Origin: Marinicellulosiphila megalodicopiae | GTDB taxonomy: Bacteria > Pseudomonadota > Gammaproteobacteria > Pseudomonadales > Natronospirillaceae | NCBI RefSeq assembly: GCF_045862395.1 | Contig: NZ_AP023087.1 | Span: 4,216,001-4,280,000 of the forward strand | Direction of reading: 5' to 3' | Length of the DNA: 64,000 bases | In this document: one piece after another, positions 45,401 to 51,960 of the stretch | Numbering within the stretch: the stretch's first letter is position 1 | Layout of the letters: every line of letters begins with the position of its first letter | Made by a program: the position numbers and the translations under genes | The notes under the pieces: generated by a model | The model's database searches: none | Told to the model about the DNA's origin: nothing | Seen by the model: the letters and a program-made list of their open reading frames with translations, nothing else

Positions 45401-45465
45401 TAGATTTAATCAATGCTTTAATCGGCTTAGAAAGTTTTAGTAAACGTAAACTTGAGAATGAATAG
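42439..45465 (+). CDS. Planctomycete-type cytochrome-like lipoprotein (DUF1592/DUF1588/DUF1585)
   Basis: The 1008-residue product has a lipoprotein signal (IFLTACSVEE, Cys16), a Thr/Gln-rich linker (about 30-90), and a heme motif CSNCHLGIHSAWDDL at residue 117. A beta-rich middle part follows, then a block like DUF1592 (LIWRRPMSESEHLSLNEVLES; LLSSNFIFRDELG), DUF1588 (SSGIVKRGVFSLEQLLCQTLPAPPA) and DUF1585 (CVGCHVIIDPAGFGFENFDVIGRYR, with a second CxxCH at residue 884). These domains are best known from planctomycetes, next to DUF1552 genes, with unproven roles in polymer oxidation. The DUF1552 gene begins two bases after the stop. Confidence 0.88.
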   Translation: MKRIFTIYAVIFLTACSVEEVSISDANNNAQTNTISDTANQIETNTSANTNSSTQTQTQVKTETQSETQTQSDIQTQSETQTNSEIATSTQTMTTIEPETLKVDFATGFEIVKNQCSNCHLGIHSAWDDLLTKTDWLNYTNDSDEPLINIDDPLNSLFLQRIKNYGGANSTMPWPNDRATEGFGELDYKQLQQWVVGLTEIDYLLPDSDQSVSFLQTSFNEFGLDFELACSADYDQVDIDIFDVKSQSVFILVDYLPVVSTSSGLQSVEVEQIAQINNDQSIKITGEGIGLWESDLNFNALQRNIDTNFFDVTLQINSVTNLNHEFAKIGLMVSSTEDMSGELVFVHWSGQNGLAEDSGEGALTNYQLLVENTDVTMQSELPAKVRIQYSDNLLKIGACINCENPQLVDPKEFNFKPKSIYIAANSNYEESLTADISVFAKYSADSNSVIGGALAQTTVNCDAGVAHVDLPLNTHIDAIAVHAKSDGIIRGSKVVKRSFSDAASCELQDGLLTPKLRRLSQSQLQNSIAAIFGDIFSQDIFPDLEDGAKLIGMNDTADKLAVNNLNFEKFYEFARAVTDTVLQDHESINSCALSSDTQCIEDIKTEYSLLIWRRPMSESEHLSLNEVLESLPDQEAKLEFLFNSLLLSSNFIFRDELGASDSTNNVNRLNNYELVSLLAFAVTNTTPDKTLLELAAQSTPLDAEQLKQQVTRLMQDENFEQAMLQMYSDYLKLDLVMTRSKEEQLNFNDSVRRDALASAKQMLQQNISDNLSFTDVFSGEQFFTNQNIDYLFGLSGNTNEFTQVNLSDQRNGVLNHPAFLSVHSTLSSSGIVKRGVFSLEQLLCQTLPAPPASVMPVEGAEDLDKENTSERELLLATHSSQAACVGCHVIIDPAGFGFENFDVIGRYRTTEKNNVLIDASGVLDTVGDHVLRYDNSLQYAQQIIESPQFNQCVSKRFLEHFIGQDLKDENCELKKFQQVVSGSDKSLVDLINALIGLESFSKRKLENE

Positions 45466-45467
45466 AT

Positions 45468-46817
45468 ATGAATAAGTTCACGCGAAGACAGATTTTAAAA
45501 TCATTAGGCGCCACTGGATTATTAAGTTCAGTGCAAATTAATAAATCGTTAGCGGCAACCGAGCAAGCACCTGTGCGTGTGTTGTGTGTTGCATTGCAAC
45601 ATGGCTGGGGATTAGCGGGTGGTTCCAACAGATTTATGCAAGGCACCCTAGATGAATTTAGCTTTCCTGATGGATTGGATCCTTTTAATACAATTAAATC
45701 ACAATGTAACGTGGTTGATGGCTTGCTGACATTAGGGCAATGGGGCAATAATCACGATTTATCTTATGCGGATATTTTAACGGCAGGGGTATTAGTTGAA
45801 TCTGAATCATCCGATTATGACAGCCATATGCCAATGCCTGTGAATGCATCAATTGATTATTTATTACAAGAAGCATCGGGCAAACCGGCATTTCGATTTA
45901 GTGCCGGTTATCGCTCTTGGGGCGTGCAATATCATCCATTAAGTTTTGATCATGATTTGAATGTCCTTCCCTATTATACGACTGCAAAAAGTGCCTACGA
46001 CAGCATTTTTAAAGATTTGCAAAATGGGGGTTCTCTTAATTTAAGCGCAGCAGATCAAAGAGAAGCGCAAATTATGCAAAATGTGTTTAACTTTATAAAA
46101 ACACCTGCCAATGAAAAATCTGCTGTATTAAATTCTAAAGAACAACAAAAATTAAACCAATATATTTTGGCAGTTGAACACGTTGAAAATAAAACACTCA
46201 CTTTAAATACCTATTCTGGTAGCGAGCGTGTGGTCAATATTCCAGAGGCAGGCCAATCTAAATTAACAGACTTAGATCATTACTTAGAGATGATAAAAGT
46301 GGGATTTGCAAATGATCTTACCCGCAGTGCAGTATTAGGTATTGGCGATATTATTGATATTGCTGACTTTCATCATGAACATGCACACGGTAATACAAAT
46401 ACTTATTGGGACACACGTAGAACCTATGCACAGGCAATCTCAAAGTTTGTTACTCAATTAGAAAAAGTAACCGATTTCGACGGTAGACCTTTGATAGATA
46501 ATACCATCATCGTATTAACTGGCGAAGTGGGTGACGGCACTCATGGCATTTTAGATAAAGGCAATATTGTCATTGGCGGTGGCGCACATATTCAAACGGG
46601 TCGTTATTTAAAACAAACAATAGAAACCGATCGAAACGTTGTAAGAAATTTAAAACGTGAAGATATTAATGGAGATTTAGTCAATCAAATAAGATGGAGT
46701 GACACTGCCAGTACACGCACAAATGCCGATCTTTTTAGAGAGATTGGCAACATTGCAGGCTTAGAATTAACTCAATTTGGTTTACCTTCGCAAAATAAAG
46801 GTAACGTGCTGATTTAA
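45468..46817 (+). CDS. DUF1552 family protein with twin-arginine signal
   Basis: The 449-residue product begins MNKFTRRQILKSLGATGLLSS (twin-arginine signal). The body matches DUF1552: VALQHGWGLAGG, LLTLGQWGNNHDLSYADILTAG, PVNASIDYLLQEASGKPAFRFSAGYRSW, a sulfatase-like superfamily protein. It is coupled to the cytochrome-like gene before it, so the two act together, probably in the periplasm. A strong terminator follows. Confidence 0.87.
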   Translation: MNKFTRRQILKSLGATGLLSSVQINKSLAATEQAPVRVLCVALQHGWGLAGGSNRFMQGTLDEFSFPDGLDPFNTIKSQCNVVDGLLTLGQWGNNHDLSYADILTAGVLVESESSDYDSHMPMPVNASIDYLLQEASGKPAFRFSAGYRSWGVQYHPLSFDHDLNVLPYYTTAKSAYDSIFKDLQNGGSLNLSAADQREAQIMQNVFNFIKTPANEKSAVLNSKEQQKLNQYILAVEHVENKTLTLNTYSGSERVVNIPEAGQSKLTDLDHYLEMIKVGFANDLTRSAVLGIGDIIDIADFHHEHAHGNTNTYWDTRRTYAQAISKFVTQLEKVTDFDGRPLIDNTIIVLTGEVGDGTHGILDKGNIVIGGGAHIQTGRYLKQTIETDRNVVRNLKREDINGDLVNQIRWSDTASTRTNADLFREIGNIAGLELTQFGLPSQNKGNVLI

Positions 46818-46837
46818 AATTGAACAGATGCAAAATA

Positions 46838-46875
46838 AAAAAGCCACGATATGTTTAACATTCGTGGCTTTTTTT
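46838..46875 (+). terminator. Bidirectional terminator after the DUF1552 gene
   Basis: AAAAAGCCACGA, 12-base loop, TCGTGGCTTTTTTT. It lies 20 bases past the stop. Confidence 0.92.
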
Positions 46876-46998
46876 ATTGGTTAAAATAATTAAAATAGAT
46901 TAAGTCTAACATCAAAATACATAGAACAAATATGTACGATTAACCGAATTTTTTTATTGTGCTAGTTATATTAAAAGTATTTTTTTTGACGAAACAAC

Positions 46999-47078
46999 AA
47001 GCCACATGTGTGGCAAATAAAATATTATTAAATGAGTGTCTGTTTTGTCATTATTAAATGAGTGTCTGCTTTGGCATT
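46999..47078. repeat. Short repeats at the boundary of the accessory region
   Basis: GCCACA-TG-TGTGGC (47001-47014) is an inverted repeat. It is followed by two direct copies of ATTATTAAATGAGTGTCTG (near 47024 and 47049). They mark the transition from the core-like operon to the cassette region; such short repeats often border inserted DNA. Confidence 0.5.
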
Positions 47079-47096
47079 AAATTGAAATTGTTATTT

Positions 47097-47729
47097 TTAA
47101 GTATTTTTCAGTTCATTATAGAGTTGTGATGCCGCACTTTTAGACAAACCACTCAGTGTTAAACCTTGCACAATATGTTTTTCACTTTTAAAAGCATCAG
47201 CGGGTTTGTTAAAAACTCTCATTCTAACTAACTCTTCACACATCCATGTGACATTTGCTTTTAGCATACGCATTCCAAAGTTATGATTAATTTGAAACAT
47301 ATGGCATATCTCTGAGCTCATTCGCAACCAAATGAGTAATCGCTGATCTTTTATCCGATCAAGCGCTTCTGCGATTTTTATAGAAGAAGGCGTCAAGCTA
47401 CAAGATACGATTTTTAAAATTTGATAACTCAAATCAATAAGGTTTTCAAAGCTTTCTCTAACCTGACAACTTCCTCGTTCACAGTATTGCAACTCGTGTC
47501 TAAATTCACCTACCTCAACCCTGTACCAGTCTTCGCGGTATTGCCCAAAACTTGGCCAAGAAAACGTTTTGTATGGAAGCTTTTCAGCAAGTTTACGTAA
47601 TGCGCATTCGTAAGCATCCGTTGTCTTGATTGATTCCAGAAAAGAAAATTCAGCATACGCAATGCAATCCTTAATTAATGGCACCTCATCAGTATTGATC
47701 GATAGCAATTTAGATTCATAGTTTTCCAT
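47097..47729 (-). CDS. Hypothetical protein, 210 aa
   Basis: I do not recognise this gene. The product, from ATG 47729 (MENYESKLLSINTDEVPLIK), is soluble and predicted mostly helical, with WPSFGQYREDWYRVEVGEF and a C-terminal GLSKSAASQLYNEL. It follows the methyltransferase gene on the same strand, with about 108 bases between. ATTAGGCGCC just before the start resembles the right end of an attC, but no complete attC can be drawn, so membership in the cassette array is uncertain. Confidence 0.65.
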   Translation of the reverse strand: MENYESKLLSINTDEVPLIKDCIAYAEFSFLESIKTTDAYECALRKLAEKLPYKTFSWPSFGQYREDWYRVEVGEFRHELQYCERGSCQVRESFENLIDLSYQILKIVSCSLTPSSIKIAEALDRIKDQRLLIWLRMSSEICHMFQINHNFGMRMLKANVTWMCEELVRMRVFNKPADAFKSEKHIVQGLTLSGLSKSAASQLYNELKNT

Positions 47730-47837
47730 ATTGGCGCCTAATAAAGTACTCAAATAAATCAACAAAAAAAATCTAGATACCCAGAAAAATTAAAAAGGAT
47801 TCTAAAATAAGGATTGCTGATTTTAAGGTGATAGCAT

Positions 47838-48464
47838 TTACAAGTCCGAGTGATTTGACTTATTTGATTTCTGTGCCACAACTTGAAATATATGCCAATT
47901 GTGAGCGACACCCTGTGATGTTTTACCTGTAGATTTATGAACCTTAAAGCAAAGCAAATCAAAGTTTTTGAAAAGCTGCTTAACCTCAGCCTCATCAAAA
48001 GATGTTACCTCTGGCCAGAAAACACTTGGATTATCACCAGCTTCAGCCATAGTATCTTCTTTGCCTAGAAAAGACCCACAAAATACGCCATTTGAATCTA
48101 GACATTGATATATATTTTCCCACACACTTTTAAATTCAGAACGGGGGCAATAAAATAAACTTGCATCAGCTACAACGAGCGATGCTTTAGGGTAACTAAA
48201 AGTACTAAAAGATGACCGAGATAAAATCACGTTCTTAACACCTTCAAAGCGAGACTGGCAACGTGAGACAGACTCTTGCTCAACATCAAATCCATAAACT
48301 GTGAATCCATTTCTTGCCAAGTAGTCGATATCAGCTCCAGCGCCACAACCACAATCAATCGCAACCTTTGGTTCATTGACCATACTCACAGCCAGTACTA
48401 AATCTTCGCGTATTTCACGAAACTCAGTTGCATTGAAGTACTTGTTAATTTCCTCGCTAAACAT
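47838..48464 (-). CDS. Class I SAM-dependent methyltransferase (probable integron cassette gene)
   Basis: The 208-residue product has motif I VAIDCGCGAGADIDYLARNG, post-I VYGFDVEQESV and motif II SLVVADASLFYC, so it is a Rossmann-fold methyltransferase; the substrate is unknown. The ATG at 48464 comes directly after CGTTAGGTTTTAATT on the minus strand, where GTTAGGT fits the consensus right end of an attC. That placement is typical for the gene following an attC in a cassette array. Confidence 0.85.
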   Translation of the reverse strand: MFSEEINKYFNATEFREIREDLVLAVSMVNEPKVAIDCGCGAGADIDYLARNGFTVYGFDVEQESVSRCQSRFEGVKNVILSRSSFSTFSYPKASLVVADASLFYCPRSEFKSVWENIYQCLDSNGVFCGSFLGKEDTMAEAGDNPSVFWPEVTSFDEAEVKQLFKNFDLLCFKVHKSTGKTSQGVAHNWHIFQVVAQKSNKSNHSDL

Positions 48465-48524
48465 AATTAAAACCTAACGTATTTTTAAACGGAAATTTTC
48501 AGAAATTGACATGTTAAATAATTC

Positions 48525-48660
48525 CCACCGATTTTTTTATAGCCCACAATATACATGAGCATATTCATAATTTAAATTATTTTAACAACTTTAATAACTT
48601 TAATAACTTTTTTGAGACAAATACAAATTTTTTGACATACAGGGATTCAGTGAGTTCAGG
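48525..48660 (-). repeat. Segment homologous to 50935-51050
   Basis: The exact 16-mer CACAATATACATGAGC occurs at 48545-48560 and again at 50957-50972, with looser similarity on both sides (CGATTT before, then AAATTA...TTTTTTTGA). Both lie upstream of a cassette gene on the minus strand, so it may be a duplicated cassette border or promoter segment. Confidence 0.5.
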
Positions 48661-48686
48661 ACAAACAGAAACTGACAATATTTTTA

Positions 48687-48752
48687 AGTCTGATATTAAA
48701 TACAAAGAAGGCGGAGGGTTTTCATCGGTTTTAATTTGCTTTGTTATGTGAC
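48687..48752 (-). repeat. Half attC site after the 48744 cassette
   Basis: Minus-strand ACATAACAAAGCAAATTAAA and on to CTTCTTTGTATTT matches one arm of the attC at 49498-49616. The other arm is missing or replaced, so the site looks truncated. Confidence 0.6.
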
Positions 48753-49055
48753 GACGTGTCTAAATACAAGTCCACCTAATAGGCCGATAATCAGATGACA
48801 CAAAAAAAATAACCATTTACCTTTTTTAAAGAATAAAATACTAGAGATTACTCCTGAAATTATAACAACAATTCCGATACCCATAAACAAGGACCAAATT
48901 AATACCCCAAATCCAAAATATGGAATAACAATTAAGTAGTTATATACACTATTTACTTTTGGCAATTCATGCCCAAAGAAATTACCTAAATAGAAGCAAG
49001 ATAATAATAAATACCATGCAATGATAATAAATAATAATTTATGTATATATTTCAT
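48744..49055 (-). CDS. Small membrane protein, integron cassette gene
   Basis: The start at ATG 49055 (MKYIHKLLFIII) is placed just after the attC at 49063; the frame stays open to 49076 inside the attC. About 103 residues with three membrane helices (LLFIIIAWYLLLSCFYLG; GFGVLIWSLFMGIGIVVIISGVI; FFLCHLIIGLLGGLVF). I do not recognise the family. The stop codon lies within the following attC half-site, as is common for cassette genes. Confidence 0.72.
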   Translation of the reverse strand: MKYIHKLLFIIIAWYLLLSCFYLGNFFGHELPKVNSVYNYLIVIPYFGFGVLIWSLFMGIGIVVIISGVISSILFFKKGKWLFFLCHLIIGLLGGLVFRHVVT

Positions 49056-49062
49056 TGAGTCC

Positions 49063-49167
49063 ACATAACGCCGCAATAAGCGGCAAGATAAACGTTGGCT
49101 ATATTTGTTGTGAGGAACGAACAGCAGCCAACGTTTAGATGTCCGTTTTAATTGCCTTTGTTATACG
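49063..49167 (-). repeat. Integron attC site
   Basis: On the minus strand it runs from GTATAACAAAGGCAATTAAAA to GCGGCGTTATGTGG. Inner arms CAAACGTTGGC-type (AGCCAACGTTT / AAACGTTGGCT) pair around about 25 bases. It lies just after the stop of the 49172 gene. It is almost identical over about 100 bases to the attC at 62354-62455. Confidence 0.85.
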
Positions 49168-49171
49168 TGGT

Positions 49172-49480
49172 TTAATTGTTTAAATACCAATAATCAATAG
49201 AGGATTTCTTTTTTGCTATATTTTCTAATTCAAGAATATTTACAATAAATTCTGTTGAAACAGTTGCCTCTTCTCTATATTTACTTTTTAATTTTACCTC
49301 TAATCCAGCTGGAAGTATCAAAGTATTATCTTGATTTTTAATTTCTATATTAGTTATGAGTTCAAATTTTTCATCGGGATATGATGAAAGTAAATCATAA
49401 TCAAAGAATTTTAACATGATAAATGCTGATGTAATTAACCCCAATATAAATGAAACTAGAATAATGATGGCAATCTTCAA
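49172..49480 (-). CDS. Small membrane-anchored protein, integron cassette gene
   Basis: The preferred start is TTG 49480, eight bases after AAGGA, giving a protein that opens MKIAIIILVSFILGLITSAFIML; ATG/GTG-type starts upstream (to 49567) lie inside the attC. About 102 residues: one N-terminal membrane helix and a soluble beta-rich part (KFELITNIEIKNQDNTLILPAG). I do not recognise it. Bracketed by attC sites on both sides. Confidence 0.7.
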   Translation of the reverse strand: MKIAIIILVSFILGLITSAFIMLKFFDYDLLSSYPDEKFELITNIEIKNQDNTLILPAGLEVKLKSKYREEATVSTEFIVNILELENIAKKKSSIDYWYLNN

Positions 49481-49497
49481 TTTGATGTTCCTTCTAG

Positions 49498-49616
49498 CGT
49501 ATAACGCTCTAATAAACCGCGCAACAACGCGGAGGCTTCTTTGTGTATACTTCGCGAAGCGAAACACAAAGAAGCCGGAGTGTTTTGCGTCGGTTTTAAT
49601 TAGCTTTGTTATACGC
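49498..49616 (-). repeat. Integron attC site
   Basis: Minus strand from GCGTATAACAAAGCTAATTA to AGAGCGTTATACG. Long inner arms GGCTTCTTTGTG / CACAAAGAAGCC flank a TTCGCGAAGCGAA-type loop. The ends GTATAAC/GTTATAC are attC core-site forms. Confidence 0.88.
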
Positions 49617-50163
49617 TCATTAGTATATCAATAAATAAATTACTTTTTTCATCTTCTTTATAAATTGGAGTAAGTATTTTTTCTATTGGAATAATAATTT
49701 CAGTGCCATTATTTTCGAAAACCAATTCAAAAAACACTATTAATTTTGAGTGTTCTAATTCCAATTTATCGTCAGATGAAGCAGGTTCCCAGTATGCAAA
49801 CCAATATTTACGATAATTTGACCACTCAACACCCACTATACCTCCTTGATTATTATAAATTGTATTATCATCCATTTTAATCGAAATATTTCTAATAATT
49901 TTAGGTAGATTTTCTTTATTTTCAGAGTGGAATGAAATAAAAATCTTATATGGACTACCGTATGTTCCAGTTAATGAAAACAATCCTGAATATGTCCAAT
50001 CAGGTACCAGTCTAACTTTATATTCTCCGCCATGAATCTGTGCATTAGAGCCATCAAATTCACGATACTTTGAAGTTGTGCATCCTTGAAATAAGGTAAA
50101 AGTTAAAATGCATATTATTAATTTGATAGTGACTCCAGCGTATAACGCCAAGTTAACCGGCAA
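49609..50163 (-). CDS. Putative lipoprotein, integron cassette gene
   Basis: The product contains a lipoprotein signal LIICILTFTLFQGCTTSKY. The only ATG (50163) lies inside the attC, and the first ten codons read through the attC end. The natural start may be a rare codon near 50127, since GGAG lies shortly before ATCAAATT, a sequence also found before the 49172 gene. The mature part is beta-rich (YKVRLVPDWTYSGLFSLTGTYG; IIIPIEKILTP). I do not recognise the family. The 3' end overlaps the following attC. Confidence 0.7.
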   Translation of the reverse strand: MPVNLALYAGVTIKLIICILTFTLFQGCTTSKYREFDGSNAQIHGGEYKVRLVPDWTYSGLFSLTGTYGSPYKIFISFHSENKENLPKIIRNISIKMDDNTIYNNQGGIVGVEWSNYRKYWFAYWEPASSDDKLELEHSKLIVFFELVFENNGTEIIIPIEKILTPIYKEDEKSNLFIDILMSV

Positions 50164-50260
50164 AATGGCCGGAGTGTAGTGTTGCGTAATAATGCACGAA
50201 GTGCATACGCATAAACGAAACGGAGGTTACTTTGTCCGCGTTGAACTTTTTGTTATGAGC
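50139..50260 (-). repeat. Integron attC site
   Basis: Minus strand from GCTCATAACAAAAAGTTCAA to TTGGCGTTATACGC. Inner arms include ATGCACTTCGTGCAT and GCGTA.../...TACGC. The last ten codons of the 50227 gene lie inside it. Confidence 0.88.
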
Positions 50261-50838
50261 TTTTTCTGGATTAAATACATTTTACCGTTTTCTTGAACAA
50301 CTTTGAGGTTTTTAAGGAACGACATACCTAGAAGTATTTCATCTCCCTCCATGCCGGTAGCTACAGAAGCTTTTACGTCGAAAAGATATATTTCACCAAC
50401 TCTAACTTCTTTTGCTTTTGATGCATAGGAAAGCGCCTTCCCATTAGCAGTGGTTGAATAATAAGTCTTCCCAAACGGCATACCTAAATAGTTTGCTACA
50501 CCCGTTGGAACTGCAATGTTAGTTGCACCAGTATCTAATAGAAACTTAACCTCTTTGCCGTTAATTTGACCAATAAAGATATAGTGACCGCCTGCACCTT
50601 GAGACAACGAAACTTGCACATCCCCATTTTCTAGTGTTTTAGTGATGGGGTGCTGTGCATTCAATAGAGGCTCAGTGATATTTGGATCATATGAATAAAT
50701 ACCAAAAAAAACCAACAGCACAACCACCACAATAAATAAATATTTTTTGAATTTCTCAATTTTCTTCCGTTTTTCGACTTCAACGATTTTTATACGTGCT
50801 GTCGATATGTCTACTATCTTCTTTGAATCATGATCCAT
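50227..50838 (-). CDS. Membrane-anchored retropepsin-like aspartic protease, integron cassette gene
   Basis: The 203-residue product has a cytoplasmic charged N-terminus, one membrane helix (YLFIVVVVLLVFFGIYSY), and a retropepsin domain with FLLDTGATNIAVPTG (DTGAT), TTANGKALSY and LLGMSFLKNLKVV. It is a clear paralogue of the core-genome gene at 3048-3569. The end runs into the attC. It is the most upstream gene of this cassette block; GGTTAGAAG before its ATG resembles an attC or attI right end. Confidence 0.85.
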   Translation of the reverse strand: MDHDSKKIVDISTARIKIVEVEKRKKIEKFKKYLFIVVVVLLVFFGIYSYDPNITEPLLNAQHPITKTLENGDVQVSLSQGAGGHYIFIGQINGKEVKFLLDTGATNIAVPTGVANYLGMPFGKTYYSTTANGKALSYASKAKEVRVGEIYLFDVKASVATGMEGDEILLGMSFLKNLKVVQENGKMYLIQKKLITKSSTRTK

Positions 50839-51400
50839 TTAATACTTCTTCTAACCTAAATTACAGTGATACTGGTGGAATGCTCATAACATGTTATTAG
50901 ACGGATTTTTTCTACATTTCGCATTTTCAATAGTTACCGTCGATTTATTTGAATAACACAATATACATGAGCTCAAGCACAATTAAAATTACTAAAACAA
51001 CTATTTTTTTGAAGTAAATACGGAATATGTCTTTGCTATTTTAGAGTCTTGATATAAAAACATAGCAAATTGCAGAAACACAGAAATATAGATAGCAAAA
51101 AGAAATAGGGAAAAATTCTGTCTATCTGATAATTAACATCCCATGGGTTATGGGAGTTTTCAAAAATTTAAATAAAAATAGAGTAATTAAAGTGACATTA
51201 CAACGTATTTAGTAACAACTCCCTGTACATTCAAATTTTGAATTTTGAGAAATATGGATATTTTCCATATTTCTTGTCCGCCTATTTTTTTTTACTATTT
51301 TTCTGTCTTTGAGCTGAATTTACTATTTTTTTGGCCGGATCTGGATATCCAGTCAGCAATAACAGGGAAAATATGTAACTCCTTTTTTTATAGATTTGGA
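50839..51400. other. AT-rich gene-free stretch upstream of the cassette block
   Basis: I see no gene in this stretch. It includes the segment repeated from 48525-48660 (16-mer at 50957-50972). If the array once had an integrase, attI and integrase should lie on this side, but no integrase-like reading frame is present. Confidence 0.5.
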
Positions 51401-51672
51401 TAGTTTTTTCGTAATGAATCACGAACCTACAGGTTTGGAAACTAGACAGGCATTTTTAGAATTTTGTGCTGAGTTTGTATGATTTTTTTGTTAATAGAAG
51501 CCGTTGGGTGATGTTTTTTCGTTTTGTTTTGGATAGTTTTTTCGTAATGAATCACGAACCTACAAAAGAAAAATTGGGTATCTGTTTTGACCCTTTGCTA
51601 GTTTTTTCGTAATGAATCACAAACCTACAAAAGAAAAATTGGGTGTCTGTTTTGACCCTTTGCTAGTTTTTC
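51401..51672 (+). repeat. 65-bp tandem repeat field
   Basis: TAGTTTTTTCGTAATGAATC starts copies at 51401, 51534 and 51599, and a partial copy (TAGTTTTTCG) starts at 51664. The last three are exactly 65 bases apart and share ACAAAAGAAAAATTGGGT and TCTGTTTTGACCCTTTGC. The partial copy resumes at 51779 (CGAAACCTACAAAAG), after an insertion, and a diverged trace (CTAGTTAAATTTTCG) lies near 51803. There is no coding capacity. Confidence 0.8.
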
Positions 51673-51778
51673 GGAACGATTGCATGCTCTTCGGCTTTGG
51701 CATCCCTGCGCGCTCTACCGCCTAAGTCCATTTAGGCGCGCACAATTCTAATTAGTCACATCCCTGTGACGATAAATC
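51673..51778. repeat. About 105-bp palindrome-rich insertion inside a tandem repeat copy
   Basis: It interrupts the fourth 65-bp copy. Palindromes include CGCCTAA...TTAGGCG (51719-51738) and GTCAC-ATCCCT-GTGAC (51755-51770). On the minus strand it reads CAGGGATG twice, similar in style to the CATGGATG/CAGGATG palindromes of the 38.5 kb array, so it may be another member of that element type. Confidence 0.5.
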
Positions 51779-51960
51779 CGAAACCTACAAAAGCTTATCC
51801 CGCTAGTTAAATTTTCGATAATGTCTTACGACTTGACCCCATCGTTTCTTCTATATAGATTAACCTATATTTTCGTTTGGTATTGTATACATCGAGTCGC
51901 TCAATTGGCTTATAAATCTATTCAGCGATGGTATTAAATTTTTTTAATTTTTGAGGAATT

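Noticed and set aside
47759..47998. Minus-strand 79-codon frame
   Set aside because: Overlaps the methyltransferase gene in another frame and has no ribosome site.
50839..51960. Integron integrase upstream of the first cassette block
   Set aside because: No frame of adequate length or tyrosine-recombinase motif on either strand.
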